64,000 nucleotides of DNA from Oscillatoriaceae cyanobacterium M7585_C2015_266 (GCA_015295835.1 DVEG01000006.1:1-64000); one strand, 5' to 3'; positions 9,072 through 18,572 are shown, numbered from the stretch's first letter. A program made the numbers and translations. The notes: generated by a model from the sequence alone, not told the origin.

Positions 9072-9482
9072 ATGAAGCGAGTAATGTTTGTCTGTAAAAA
9101 AAATTCCTGCCGTTCCCAAATGGCAGAAGGATTTGCTAAAATACTAGGAGAAGGAAAAATTCAAGTCACCAGTGCGGGATTAGAGGCAAGCAAAGTACAT
9201 CCCACAGCGGTGCAAGTAATGTCAGAGATTGGTATTGACATTAGCTCTCAAACTTCTAAAGCATTGAGCGATTTTCAGCCAGAAGACTACGACGTCGTAA
9301 TTTCCCTGTGCGGGTGCGGTGTAAATTTGCCAGAAGCGTGGGTGTTGCGAGAAGTGTTTGAAGATTGGAAAATCGACGATCCCGACGGGCAACCGATAGA
9401 AACTTTTCAAAGGGTGCGGGATGAAATAAAAGAAAGAGTAGCCAAATTAGTGCAATCTCTAACAACAGGTGTTTCGCAATGA
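9072..9482 (+). CDS. arsC: Arsenate reductase, LMW phosphatase type
   Basis: Reduces arsenate to arsenite for export by ACR3. A low-molecular-weight tyrosine phosphatase fold begins MKRVMFVCKKNSCRSQMAEG, the P-loop with nucleophile Cys8. Cys80 and Cys82 (SLCGCGV) complete the triad known from Synechocystis ArsC (Cys8, Cys80, Cys82), which couples to glutathione/glutaredoxin; Cys13 is also present. Length 136 residues. An in-frame extension upstream to 8982 overlaps acr3 and is not needed. The TGA overlaps the ATG of the next gene by four bases. Confidence 0.95.
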   Translation: MKRVMFVCKKNSCRSQMAEGFAKILGEGKIQVTSAGLEASKVHPTAVQVMSEIGIDISSQTSKALSDFQPEDYDVVISLCGCGVNLPEAWVLREVFEDWKIDDPDGQPIETFQRVRDEIKERVAKLVQSLTTGVSQ

Positions 9483-9718
9483 GTACAATTAAATTAGAAA
9501 TTCTCGGCTCAGGCTGTAAGAAGTGTTATCAGCTAGAGGAAAATGCAAGAAATGCGATCGCATCTCTTGGCATAGCAGCCGAAGTTATCCACATCACAGA
9601 TATGGCAGAAATCGCTAAACGAGGCATTTTATCCACTCCTGCCCTAGCAATAAATGGAAAAGTTGTCAGCAAAGGCAAAGTGCTTTCACCCGTCGAAATT
9701 AAGACACTTTTACAGTAA
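9479..9718 (+). CDS. Small thioredoxin-fold CxxC protein (redox-active disulfide family)
   Basis: 79-residue protein of the TM0996/MTH895-like thioredoxin family: IKLEILGSGCKKCYQLEENA carries the active-site CxxC (Cys13, Cys16) and GILSTPALAINGKVVSKGKV the cis-Pro region. The ATGA overlap with arsC indicates coupled translation. Related proteins are commonly encoded next to YraQ/ArsP-type permeases, as here. It may pass electrons to ArsC or to the Cys-rich permease; the partner is inferred from the neighbourhood only. Confidence 0.88.
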   Translation: MSTIKLEILGSGCKKCYQLEENARNAIASLGIAAEVIHITDMAEIAKRGILSTPALAINGKVVSKGKVLSPVEIKTLLQ

Positions 9719-9732
9719 CCGCGCCTTATCTT

Positions 9733-9747
9733 TTCAATCGATTTGAT
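9733..9747 (+). promoter_or_regulatory. Degenerate ArsR-like dyad upstream of the permease
   Basis: TTCAA (9733-9737) and TTGAT (9743-9747) repeat the arms found at 6371-6386, but with a five-base rather than six-base spacer. It lies between the CxxC gene and the permease, about 100 bases before the latter. The shorter spacer would change the helical phase slightly, so this is a weaker candidate operator. Confidence 0.3.
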
Positions 9748-9783
9748 TACTGAAAAAACTTGTAATTGAAGGCAAAGCTGCTA

Positions 9784-9812
9784 GTTCCCAGTATTTACTG
9801 GGAACAAAAAAT
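9784..9812 (+). terminator. Hairpin with T-run after the arsC-CxxC genes
   Basis: GTTCCCAGTA and TACTGGGAAC (9784-9793 and 9796-9805) are perfect inverted arms, followed by A6 then T7. It fits an intrinsic terminator that ends or attenuates the ars transcript before the permease gene. The short two-base gap means the RNA stem would be about nine pairs with a four-base loop. Confidence 0.65.
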
Positions 9813-9846
9813 TTTTTTAACTTTTTAAATTTTATTATTTGATTTC

Positions 9847-10842
9847 ATGTTCGATCCATTTTATCCTTTTAACTGGCTAGCAGCGCAAGTTGTCACCCGA
9901 ATTTTCGGTTTATCGTTAGATTCACATTTGGGTGCGAGCCTGCACTTTTTTTTATACGACGTTTTAAAAGTGTTGACTTTGCTAATAGTTATAAGTTCGA
10001 TTGTTGGCACGCTGCAAACTTTTTTACAGCCGGAAAAAGTGCGTTACTGGCTGGGCGGGAAAAAAACGGTATTTGGCAATATTATAGCAGCCTGCGTAGG
10101 AGTAGTCACGCCTTTTTGCTCATGTTCGGCAGTGCCACTATTTATCGGCTTTTTAGAAGCAGGGGTGCCGTTGGGAGTGACATTTTCTTATCTTATTTCT
10201 GCCCCAATGGTGAATGAAGTAGCGGTGGTGTTACTGTGGGGATTGTTTGGGCTAAAGGTAACGCTTATGTATGTGGGGTTTGGGGTTGTAGTAGCGATCG
10301 CATCTGGCTATATTATAGGATTACTTAAACTTGAAAAATGGGTAGAGCCTTTTGTCTGGGAATTGCAGAAATATCGTCAACAAAACAATCCAGATGAAGA
10401 CGATAGTAATGAAATAGAAATGACTTGGAAACAGCGATTTGAGCATGGAAAAAACCACGCCATAGAAATTCTCAAGACAGTCTGGCTTTATATCGTCGGC
10501 GGTATTGCACTTGGTGCGGGAATTCACGGCTACATACCAGCAGATACAATTGCTAGTTTTGCAGGAGCTGGCAATCCTTTAGCTGTACCCATTGCCGTTG
10601 CACTAGGAGTTCCTCTTTATGCCAATATCGCCGGCGTATTGCCCATCACTGAGGCACTAGTAGGCAAAGGAATGCCTTTGGGAACGGTATTGGCTTTCAC
10701 AATGGCAGTGACGGCATTATCTTTACCAGAAATGGTAATTTTACGCAAGGTTTTGCGCCCCCCGCTTCTGGGTAGTTTCGTCTTAATTGTTACCCTTGGA
10801 ATTATTGGGATTGGCTACCTATTTAATGCTTTACTGATTTGA
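9847..10842 (+). CDS. ArsP/YraQ-type (DUF318) permease
   Basis: Polytopic membrane protein, 331 residues, about eight helices with a cytoplasmic charged loop (about residues 170-200). The GVVTPFCSCSAVPLFIGFLEAGVPLGV segment is diagnostic, with a paired-Cys motif that in ArsP binds trivalent organoarsenicals; a second APMVNEVAV and a third NIAGVLPITEALVGKGMPLGT motif match the family. Its position directly after arsC and the CxxC protein supports a role in arsenical or other thiol-reactive compound export. Members of unknown substrate exist, so the organoarsenical role is inferred. Confidence 0.85.
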   Translation: MFDPFYPFNWLAAQVVTRIFGLSLDSHLGASLHFFLYDVLKVLTLLIVISSIVGTLQTFLQPEKVRYWLGGKKTVFGNIIAACVGVVTPFCSCSAVPLFIGFLEAGVPLGVTFSYLISAPMVNEVAVVLLWGLFGLKVTLMYVGFGVVVAIASGYIIGLLKLEKWVEPFVWELQKYRQQNNPDEDDSNEIEMTWKQRFEHGKNHAIEILKTVWLYIVGGIALGAGIHGYIPADTIASFAGAGNPLAVPIAVALGVPLYANIAGVLPITEALVGKGMPLGTVLAFTMAVTALSLPEMVILRKVLRPPLLGSFVLIVTLGIIGIGYLFNALLI

Positions 10843-11067
10843 GCATAACGCCATTGGCAGTAAAAAAAGCCTGCTTTCAATAAATTGGCCATTTGCTCAA
10901 GCTAGTTCGCATCTGTTTTTCAGGTAGTTAATATAAATTTTAATATTTGCATATTAAAAACAAAAATGAGCGATTAAAATCTACAAAATTTCTTTGGGCG
11001 AGCGATCGCCGGGGAGGTTTTATTCTATGTATGGAGGTAGAACTTTCAAAAAAAAAGTAGGAAAAAT

Positions 11068-11823
11068 ATGTATTCTATTGAATCAACCAAAAATCCTTCC
11101 TTACCAGATCTAGGACAAACGGGTCGGATTTTGGTAGTGGAAGACGAAGACCTGATCCGAGACATGCTCGTTTTAGCATTAACAGAAGAAGGATTCGAGG
11201 TTACTTCTGCCACTGATGGACGTCAAGCCTTAAATTTACTCTGCAATCCAGAATTGAGACAGGGAGAATCCCCATTTGACCTGATTGTGCTTGACTTGAT
11301 GTTACCGCAAGTCAACGGCCTCGATCTGTGTCGTTTGTTACGACACCAAGGCAATCACGTACCGATTTTGATTCTTTCGGCAAAAGGGAGCGAAACTGAT
11401 CGGGTTTTAGGGCTAGAAGTCGGAGCCGACGACTACCTGACAAAGCCCTTCAGCATGAGAGAATTAATTGCTCGCTGTCGAGCCTTATTACGTCGCCATC
11501 GTTTAAACGGCTATTCGCCCCCGTCACCCGCTCTACAGTTTAAAGATATTTGCCTGTATCCTCAAGAGTGCCGCGTTGTCGTGCGAGGGGAAGAAATGGT
11601 CCTCTCCCCCAAAGAATATAAACTGCTAGAACTATTTATGAGTCACCCCCGCCGGGTGTGGTCCCGCGATCAACTACTTGATCGCGTCTGGGGAAGCGAT
11701 TTCGTCGGCGACAGCAAAACCGTAGATGTTCACATTCGCTGGTTGCGGGAAAAAATCGAGCGCGATCCCAGCCAACCGGAGTATGTTATTACAGTCAGGG
11801 GGTTCGGGTATCGGTTAGGGTGA
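11068..11823 (+). CDS. sphR: Phosphate-regulon response regulator
   Basis: OmpR/PhoB-type regulator: receiver domain (about 20-140) with acidic Asp26/Asp28 region, phospho-acceptor Asp76 in DLIVLDLMLP and Lys in DDYLTKPFS; C-terminal winged helix (about 155-250) with LSPKEYKLLELF and DSKTVDVHIRWLREKIE. It is followed 43 bases later by a histidine kinase and then phoU and phoX, which identifies it as SphR rather than another OmpR member. It should activate phosphatase and phosphate-uptake genes under phosphate limitation. Confidence 0.9.
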   Translation: MYSIESTKNPSLPDLGQTGRILVVEDEDLIRDMLVLALTEEGFEVTSATDGRQALNLLCNPELRQGESPFDLIVLDLMLPQVNGLDLCRLLRHQGNHVPILILSAKGSETDRVLGLEVGADDYLTKPFSMRELIARCRALLRRHRLNGYSPPSPALQFKDICLYPQECRVVVRGEEMVLSPKEYKLLELFMSHPRRVWSRDQLLDRVWGSDFVGDSKTVDVHIRWLREKIERDPSQPEYVITVRGFGYRLG

Positions 11824-11866
11824 AGGGGAAGATCATATCCTTTCCTTCATCGTTCAGAGGGTCGAG

Positions 11867-13192
11867 ATGGCTCTTGTCGCATTTTTTCTCGGTTTGGCTG
11901 TGGGGGTCGGATTTTGGCTCCTACAGCAGCTCTTGCTCCAGCGGCAGTTGCAGCGGCTTTTGGGAATGTTACCGTCAGATTTTACAGAGGCATCCTTGCC
12001 GAAAATCGTTCGCTTACGCCGGGGAATTGCCACCGCTAACGAACAGCGACAAAAGCTAGCTGAGAACCTGCAAATCTGGCAGCAAATTTTGCAAGTAGCC
12101 CCTGTTGGCTATCTGCAGGTTGATGAAGAAAATCAACTGCTCTGGTGTAATCAGCAAGCACGGCAGATGTTAAATATTCAACACTGGGAGCCGGAAAGAT
12201 CCCGTCTGTTGTTAAAAGTAGTGCGCTCCTATGAGCTAGATCAATTGATAGAGCAAACCCGCCATTCGCAGCAAACAACTCAGCAAGAGTGGGTTTTTCA
12301 TCCTGCGCTCGCTGATGCCGAGGCAGTAGCACAGTCGCGCTCGCTTACCTTGCGCGGCACAGCCTGGCCTTTACCCGCTGGCCAAGTAGGGGTATTTCTG
12401 GAAAATCGGCAAGAAATAGTTGACAACTCTGCTGCTCGCAACCGCTGGGTTTCCGATTTAGCCCACGAATTGAGAACCCCCTTAACCTCAATTCGCTTAG
12501 TTGCCGAAGCTCTTATCCCTCGCTTACAGCCTCCCGCCCGTGTCTGGGTGGAGCGAATGCTTACAGAAACTAACCGTCTAATTCAACTTGTACAGGATTG
12601 GCTAGAATTAATGCAGATGGAAGCCGATCCCAGTAACAAACTCTCCCGCAAACCCATAGAACTAGGCGCCCTAATTCAATCAGCCTGGCAAACCCTAGAG
12701 CCACTCACCAGCCAAAAACAGCTTTCTTTGGCTTATTCTGCGACAGAAAATTTCTGCATAGAAGCAGATGAGTCTAGTCTATTTCGCGTTTTCCTGAATT
12801 TATTTGACAACAGCATTCGCTATAGTCCCCCCAAAGGAATAATTCAAGTCAATATCACTGTTTCGCCAGTTTCCTCATTCTACCTTCAAATCGATCTGAT
12901 TGATTCCGGCCCAGGTTTTCCTGAAGCCGATTTGCCCCGAGTGTTCGATCGCCTCTACCGAGCTGAAAATTCGCGCTCGCGCTCTATTTTCACAGCAGAT
13001 TCGCCCTCGCCCCAAGCAGCAGCCTTCTCTGCATCTCCCTCCCCTAGTTCCGGCAGCGGCCTCGGTTTGGCCATCGTCCGCCAGATCATTCTCGCTCACG
13101 GCGGCTCGATTACCGCCAAGAATCACCCCCAAACTGGCGGCGCTTGGCTCTCTATTCAGTTACCCTATCAACAGAGTGCAGCCAGCACCTAA
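11867..13192 (+). CDS. sphS: Phosphate-sensing histidine kinase
   Basis: Membrane-associated kinase, 441 residues: a short N-terminal hydrophobic segment (about 1-23), a PAS-like domain (about 65-185), HisKA with His200 in DLAHELRTPLTSIRLV, and HATPase with N-box DNSIRYSPPKG, DSGPGF and GSGLGLAIV. Cyanobacterial SphS has an N-terminal hydrophobic region and PAS domain without a large periplasmic sensor, as here. PhoU downstream is its expected negative regulator. The ATG at 11867 gives the intact membrane segment. Confidence 0.9.
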   Translation: MALVAFFLGLAVGVGFWLLQQLLLQRQLQRLLGMLPSDFTEASLPKIVRLRRGIATANEQRQKLAENLQIWQQILQVAPVGYLQVDEENQLLWCNQQARQMLNIQHWEPERSRLLLKVVRSYELDQLIEQTRHSQQTTQQEWVFHPALADAEAVAQSRSLTLRGTAWPLPAGQVGVFLENRQEIVDNSAARNRWVSDLAHELRTPLTSIRLVAEALIPRLQPPARVWVERMLTETNRLIQLVQDWLELMQMEADPSNKLSRKPIELGALIQSAWQTLEPLTSQKQLSLAYSATENFCIEADESSLFRVFLNLFDNSIRYSPPKGIIQVNITVSPVSSFYLQIDLIDSGPGFPEADLPRVFDRLYRAENSRSRSIFTADSPSPQAAAFSASPSPSSGSGLGLAIVRQIILAHGGSITAKNHPQTGGAWLSIQLPYQQSAAST

Positions 13193-13415
13193 CCCTCTCG
13201 CCCCTTTCTCGATTTGTTATATTTTCTTACATTTTTTTGCAACTTTTTTACTATTGGCGTGATTCTAAGTTACTATTGTTATTTATCCCATTATATATTC
13301 AAATTGAGAAGAATTATGAACTGTTGCGCTGACGCAAGTGGCCATGAAAAAAACCATCTGAACACTTCGTTAAATTATTTTTTAAATTTAAATAAAAATT
13401 ATTTAAACAACTGAA

Positions 13416-14081
13416 GTGAATTCTGTTTCGTCCAATTCCAATCCCGAACGCACCCACTTCGAGCGCCAGATAAAACGCTTGGAAAGGGATGTTTTGCGCA
13501 TGGGAGCCTTGGTGGAAAATTCTTTTCGCCTGAGCCATCAGGCATTGTTTGCCCGAGACCTAGAAGCGGCTAAAGCCATTGCTCCCCTGGATAAGCAGAT
13601 AGATCAGTTTTACCGCCAAATCGAGTCAGAATGCGTAATCTTGATGACTCTTAGAGCTCCTGCGGCACAGGATTCTCGGCTCTTGGGAGCTTTCATGCAA
13701 CTGGTGCGAGACATAGAACGCATTGGCGACTATGCTAAAGACCTAGGGGAAATCGCAATTAAACTCTTCCCTTACCCAATTCACCCCTGTATGCCTCAAA
13801 TTGAAGTTATGTCTCAGCACGCTCAGGCTATGTTTTCTATGAGTCTGGTGGCTCTGGCTGATTTGGATGCAGATATCGGTAAGCGTCTCAAAGATCAAGA
13901 TACAACCGTTGATGATGCCTATGAATCTCTTTATCAAACCCTCGCCTACCAGCGAGATGTCAAAGGCGTGATCGAACCGATCCTGTTGTTGACTCTGGTG
14001 ATTCGCCACCTAGAGCGCATGGCTGATCATGCTACTAATATTGGTCAAAGAGTCGCATATATCGTCACCGGGCACCGCTAA
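13416..14081 (+). CDS. phoU: Phosphate signalling regulator PhoU
   Basis: Two PhoU repeats of three helices each (about residues 15-110 and 120-215), with RDIERIGDYAKDLGEIA and HLERMADHATNIGQRV, the paired (E/D)xxxD metal-binding motifs. Length 221. GTG start at 13416 inferred from family length. PhoU restrains SphS kinase activity when phosphate is sufficient. It is separated from sphS by 223 bases of AT-rich DNA, so it may have its own promoter. Confidence 0.94.
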   Translation: MNSVSSNSNPERTHFERQIKRLERDVLRMGALVENSFRLSHQALFARDLEAAKAIAPLDKQIDQFYRQIESECVILMTLRAPAAQDSRLLGAFMQLVRDIERIGDYAKDLGEIAIKLFPYPIHPCMPQIEVMSQHAQAMFSMSLVALADLDADIGKRLKDQDTTVDDAYESLYQTLAYQRDVKGVIEPILLLTLVIRHLERMADHATNIGQRVAYIVTGHR

Positions 14082-14284
14082 TAAGTTAACCGAATCATAG
14101 TAAAAGTTTAATATTTTTTTTATATAGTTTGTGAAAATTAGCTATAATAACTATAAGAATATGAGAAAAAAATGAGTCAGCAGTAAAAAAAATAGCAAAA
14201 AATATGTTTTTTTTTATAAAATATAAATTTAATAAATAAGATTAAAAATAAGTAAGTAAATGGAGATATTTAAAGAGAGAAAAT

Positions 14285-16492
14285 ATGAGTATTAAGCGCC
14301 GAGATTTTTTGCTGTTGTTGGGCGGAGCAGCAAGTGCAATAGCACTCAACTCGCTGCAATCGTGCGTGCCAAATCAGCCGAAAACAACGGTGGCACCAGA
14401 GTTAAAAAAGTTTATCTTTCCCCCCATAAAAGGACCGATGCCACTGGCTACAGATGGCATACCACCAGCGCAACAGCAAGAAGCATACAAAACTTATGAA
14501 GTAGTGGATGATCTGGTATTGCCAGAAGGATTTACTTATCAAGTAATTGCGGCTTGGGGTGATAAGGTAGGAGATTCTCGTTTTGGATACAATAATGATT
14601 ATTTGTCGTTTGTGGAAAGCGGCAAGGATGAAGGCTACCTGACGGTAAATTTTGAATATATTAGTGAAATACCATGGATACAAACATACCAGCAGGTAAT
14701 CGGCAAATCCTTGCCATTTGAAGAAGCGATCGCAGCATTAAAAAAAGCAGGCAAAAAAGGACTGAATGTATTTACCCTGCCAGATAGTAATCCGATAAAA
14801 GCTAAAATCCGGGAAATATGCAAAGAAGCACTCACCGATTTGGGTATGGGTGTGATTTCCCTGCGAAGAAAAGCAGATGGCAGCTGGGAACGAACTTTTT
14901 CTAAAGCGGATCGCCGTATTACTGGCATCTCTGGATTAGAAGACGGACGCTATTTGAAAGCAACTGGACCAGCAGTGGCCATTTTTAATAAAAAGAATGG
15001 TCAGGGATATATAGATCAATTGGGCGAGCGCATTATCGGTACATTTGCCAACTGCGCCGGCGGCACCACACCGTGGGGCACGGTTTTAAGCGGCGAGGAA
15101 AATTTTCAAGATCAAGTTCCAGAAGCAGTTTATGCTGATGGCACCGCCGCTGAGCCAGGAACACTAAACTTCAAACTAGACGGATTGGGAAATGTTTTTG
15201 GACTTGCAGGAAATAAATACGGTTGGATTGTAGAAGTCGATCCCGCCAACCCAGACGACTACGGAACTAAACATACTTGGCTAGGGCGCTATCGTCACGA
15301 AGCTGTCGGCATACGAGTAGAAGCAGGTAAGCCACTGGCGTTTTATTCTGGATGCGATCGCATGGGTGGCCATATTTACAAATTCGTAAGTAGCGAGCGC
15401 GTGCAGCAAGTCACCGACAAAGCCAACTCAAAACTCTTAACAAATGGCATGTTATATGCTGCCAAATTCAACCCGGATGGCACCGGCAAGTGGCTCCCCC
15501 TAAAAGCAGATACGGCAGTTGCCCCCGACAATCCCAGCGATATCGTCGGCAATAAAATTCTCCTGCCAAACGGCGACAAAACAAAAGGGAAAAACCAGAA
15601 ACCTACTTACCTGCAAGCAGAAAAAGATGAACAAATCGTCGAATACAAAAAACAATTCAAAACTCTCGGCGAACTCTACGTCGGCAATGATACTGAAAAA
15701 CAAGGCGCAATCTTGATAGACGCTCACTATGCAGCCAATGCCGCTGGCGCCACCTGCACTGCCCGCCCCGAAGATACCGAGATTGCCCCCGACGGTTCCC
15801 TCTATATATGTTTCACCGCCGGTATGTCAGATGAAGAAGGAGGGCCAGATAAGCGCATTTTTAAAGGGCCAGCAGGCGAGACGCCCTACCCCTACGGTTG
15901 GGTGATGCGCCTAGAGGAAGAAAACAACGAACCCGATGCTCTGACTTTCCGCTGGCAGATGGTAGCCACGGGGGGAGAACCGGTTGCCGGCGGTGTTGGT
16001 TTTGCTAATCCCGACAATATATTAATTGATCGCAGCGGCAATCTCTGGATAGTTACAGACATGAGTACCGGCAGCCAAAACAAAGCCGTGAACAGCCGCG
16101 TTGACGGCAATGGCAAACCGGTTCCTCAATCAAAGCTGGTGGGTGTATTTGGTAACAATTCTATTTGGTATATGCCCGCAACCGGTGAAAATGCCGGTAA
16201 AGCTTACTTGTTCGGATATGGCCCTATGGAGTGCGAGACATCAGGGCCATTTTTTACGCAAGATCAGCGCACTCTGTTTCTCTCGGTGCAGCATCCTGGA
16301 GAAATGAATGGCACGCGTCAAAATATGGCAACAGAAACTCGTAAGTTTGCTATGCTGACGGTGGATGGGAAAGAATTTGTGCAAACCCGTAAAGTGCCAG
16401 TCGGCTCTAACTGGCCAGGAAAAGGGGCTAATGAGCCGCCAAAACCAGCAGTAGTCGCTATTCGTCGCACAGATTTTGGGGCGATCGCCTGA
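14285..16492 (+). CDS. phoX: PhoX-type alkaline phosphatase (DUF839), Tat-exported
   Basis: Periplasmic or extracellular Ca2+/Fe3+-dependent phosphatase that releases phosphate from organic esters. The N-terminus IKRRDFLLLLGGAASAIAL is a twin-arginine signal, with a possible lipobox-like SLQSC. The body contains the DUF839 hallmarks: GGTTPWGTVLSGEENFQD, GRYRHEAVGIRVE, YSGCDRMGGHIYKF and PEDTEIAPDGSLYICFT. Length 735 fits PhoX. It directly follows sphR-sphS-phoU. GTTAACC at about 14095 is the only Pho-box-like half-site I see, and no proper 11-bp-spaced repeat, so the SphR site is uncertain. Confidence 0.92.
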   Translation: MSIKRRDFLLLLGGAASAIALNSLQSCVPNQPKTTVAPELKKFIFPPIKGPMPLATDGIPPAQQQEAYKTYEVVDDLVLPEGFTYQVIAAWGDKVGDSRFGYNNDYLSFVESGKDEGYLTVNFEYISEIPWIQTYQQVIGKSLPFEEAIAALKKAGKKGLNVFTLPDSNPIKAKIREICKEALTDLGMGVISLRRKADGSWERTFSKADRRITGISGLEDGRYLKATGPAVAIFNKKNGQGYIDQLGERIIGTFANCAGGTTPWGTVLSGEENFQDQVPEAVYADGTAAEPGTLNFKLDGLGNVFGLAGNKYGWIVEVDPANPDDYGTKHTWLGRYRHEAVGIRVEAGKPLAFYSGCDRMGGHIYKFVSSERVQQVTDKANSKLLTNGMLYAAKFNPDGTGKWLPLKADTAVAPDNPSDIVGNKILLPNGDKTKGKNQKPTYLQAEKDEQIVEYKKQFKTLGELYVGNDTEKQGAILIDAHYAANAAGATCTARPEDTEIAPDGSLYICFTAGMSDEEGGPDKRIFKGPAGETPYPYGWVMRLEEENNEPDALTFRWQMVATGGEPVAGGVGFANPDNILIDRSGNLWIVTDMSTGSQNKAVNSRVDGNGKPVPQSKLVGVFGNNSIWYMPATGENAGKAYLFGYGPMECETSGPFFTQDQRTLFLSVQHPGEMNGTRQNMATETRKFAMLTVDGKEFVQTRKVPVGSNWPGKGANEPPKPAVVAIRRTDFGAIA

Positions 16493-16705
16493 TAAAAAAG
16501 CGCTCGCTCGCTGAATTTTATTTTCTTCAATTTCCTGTATCTATTCCTAGCTAACTTATCAAAATTAATCCTATTGCCTACCTCCTAAGGCAATAGGTTA
16601 CTTTATTGTTTATGGTTTTGAACAGTTAACATAACTATTAATAAAATTAACATTTTAATTAATATTAAGTATAATAAAGATTAAAAATCGGTAATACAGA
16701 GAACT

Positions 16706-17425
16706 ATGAGTGAAATTCGCGTTGCTCTGATAGAAGATCATGACCTAACTAGAGTCGGCATAAAGATGGCTTTACAACAACACGAGGGGATTACAGTTGT
16801 TGGAGATGCTGCCAACGGCACTGAGGGGCTGAAAATGGTGAGGGCAACTAAACCGGATATTGTCATTGTAGATATTGGCTTGCCCGATATTGACGGGATT
16901 GAAGTGACAAAACGGATTAAGGATACTCAAGCATCAGCAGCCGAACCAGATACGAAAGTGCTGATATTGACATTCCAAGATAACGAACAGGAAGTGCTAG
17001 CGGCATTTGCTGCGGGGGCAGATTCTTATTGCATGAAAGATATAAGCTTCGAGCAGTTATTGGAAGTGTTGCGGGTTACTTATGAAGGTAACTCATGGAT
17101 AGATCCTGCGATCGCTCGAATAGTTCTCAAGAAAGCAAAGAATCATATATCTGCCACTAAACAGATAGAAAAGTCAAAAACCGTGATGATTAACGCCACC
17201 GATTCGGAATTCAACCAATTAATAGAAGCCTATCCCTTGACGGAGCGGGAACTGGAAGTATTAGAGCTAATTGTACAAGGCTATAGCAATGCAGCGATCG
17301 CCCAAAAACTTTACATCACAGTTGGTACAGTCAAAACCCACGTCCGCAATATTTTGAATAAACTTTCGGCTGCCGATCGCACGCAAGCTGCTGTTTTGGC
17401 GTTGCGGTCAGGATTAGTTGGATAA
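16706..17425 (+). CDS. NarL/FixJ-type response regulator, Rre1/Ycf29-like
   Basis: Receiver (about 4-125) with Asp11/His12 and phospho-acceptor Asp56 in DIVIVDIGLPD; C-terminal LuxR-type HTH (about 170-235) with LTERELEVLELIVQGYSNAAIAQKLYITVGTVKTHVRNILNKL. The opening MSEIRVALIEDHDLTRVGI and overall length (239) resemble Rre1 of cyanobacteria and plastid Ycf29, a stress regulator paired with Hik2/Hik34. No kinase is adjacent, as is typical for Rre1. The family is certain; the Rre1 assignment is from memory of the sequence and less so. Confidence 0.85.
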   Translation: MSEIRVALIEDHDLTRVGIKMALQQHEGITVVGDAANGTEGLKMVRATKPDIVIVDIGLPDIDGIEVTKRIKDTQASAAEPDTKVLILTFQDNEQEVLAAFAAGADSYCMKDISFEQLLEVLRVTYEGNSWIDPAIARIVLKKAKNHISATKQIEKSKTVMINATDSEFNQLIEAYPLTERELEVLELIVQGYSNAAIAQKLYITVGTVKTHVRNILNKLSAADRTQAAVLALRSGLVG

Positions 17426-17549
17426 TACCATATAGCCTGTTTAAAATGGTGAATCTTTTTCCTCAATTTCACTATTTTTAATCCCCTCTATATCTCAAAG
17501 CAGCCAGCCGGCATATAATCATGAAAAGTCAAAAAACCAAACGCTTAAA

Positions 17550-17575
17550 AAACCCGGTTTTTAAAAACCGGGTTT
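17550..17575. terminator. Bidirectional terminator between convergent genes
   Basis: A perfect 26-bp palindrome with arms AAACCCGGTTTTT and AAAAACCGGGTTT. It gives A/T tracts on both sides of a GC stem and sits between the convergent rre1-like and PRC-barrel genes. It also belongs to the recurring AAACC..GG..GGTTT palindrome family seen at 22818, 29170 and 36604. Confidence 0.85.
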
Positions 17576-17579
17576 ATGA

Positions 17580-18572
17580 TTAATAGCCTCTTTCTTCTTC
17601 GTATTCAGGAGTTTTCGTTTTTTCGGGAATGTTGACGCGAGGCGGCTTATAGGTTTTGCGTTCTTCCTCGTCAGCCCAGGCGTCTGATTCTACATCATCG
17701 TATTCGTATTCGTCTTCGTAGCGCTCGCTGCCAGAGTATTGACGCTCCTCGCGACGTTGCTTGTATTTTTCCTGAGCCGGAGTTTCACTCCAATTCTCTT
17801 CCTCTTCCAAATCTTCCTGATAGTAAACCGACTTTGAAGGTTGCTCGCGAACGACTTTGCGAACTGGAACCGGTTCCGGTTCTTCCCATTCATCCTCATC
17901 CCACTCAGCGGCTGCTGGTGCAGATTTCCGCATTGGTTCAGAAGTTCTTACGGGAGCTCCTGTTCCCAGTTGATTTTCAGGACGAACCACAGGCGTGTAG
18001 TAAGTTTCTTCTTCTTCCCTTTCCCAGGGTGGTTGACCTATGCCCAGTCGCTCTAACACCCCCACTGTCAGTTGAGTGAGTCGATTTTCTGCTCCCTCGA
18101 ACACGATCAGACGATTTGGCCCGCTGCTGACAATTTCTTCTACTGGCAATTCGTAGGTGCTGATCACGCGATCGGGAATTAAAGGAATCCCCAGAGAAGC
18201 AATTATCAGCGAAATCAATTCACCGGTTTCAGTGTTAAATTTGAAACTGCGCACTCTTCCTAACAGCTCGCCAGTTTCGGTAATTACTTCGCTATTAATC
18301 AGGGGACTGTAAGCATCGACATCGATATCTTCGATGACATTCTCGTCGTCAACGAGGATGACATCTCCTAGCTGGCGGATACTGCTAAGCTGCATGAAGC
18401 GGGGCATCCCGGCAATCGAGAGCAGGTTGTCTCGCAGACCGAGTGCCACAACCTCCCGCCGGTCTATGTCTACCAAGATTTCTTTAACCACCCCTAGGCG
18501 TTTGCCACTATTGCGGGCAATTACTTGGATATTTAAGAGTTCTGAGCGTTGGCGGATTTGTTCAGATGTCAT
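17580..18572 (-). CDS. PRC-barrel protein with acidic C-terminal tail
   Basis: 330 residues. Two PRC-barrel domains in tandem (about 8-85 and 90-170), with GKRLGVVKEILVDIDRREVVALGL and GELLGRVRSFKFNTETGELISLII. A low-complexity tail (about 190-330) is dominated by Glu, Asp, Tyr and Arg and is probably disordered. PRC barrels act as small interaction modules in RNA processing, photosynthetic reaction centres and archaeal division. It lies downstream of smc on the same strand with a 321-base gap, so a shared transcript is possible but not shown. A chromosome- or membrane-scaffold role is speculative. Confidence 0.8.
   Translation of the reverse strand: MTSEQIRQRSELLNIQVIARNSGKRLGVVKEILVDIDRREVVALGLRDNLLSIAGMPRFMQLSSIRQLGDVILVDDENVIEDIDVDAYSPLINSEVITETGELLGRVRSFKFNTETGELISLIIASLGIPLIPDRVISTYELPVEEIVSSGPNRLIVFEGAENRLTQLTVGVLERLGIGQPPWEREEEETYYTPVVRPENQLGTGAPVRTSEPMRKSAPAAAEWDEDEWEEPEPVPVRKVVREQPSKSVYYQEDLEEEENWSETPAQEKYKQRREERQYSGSERYEDEYEYDDVESDAWADEEERKTYKPPRVNIPEKTKTPEYEEERGY

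Noticed and set aside
12900-13262. Pro/Ser-rich ORF at the end of sphS
   Set aside because: Shares sequence with the kinase ATPase domain in another frame; no independent start signals.
16621-16670. Cluster of TTAA motifs before the Rre1-like gene as a Pho box
   Set aside because: The spacing is irregular and the region is very AT-rich, so TTAA repeats are expected by chance; no 11-bp periodic CTTAACCT repeats.
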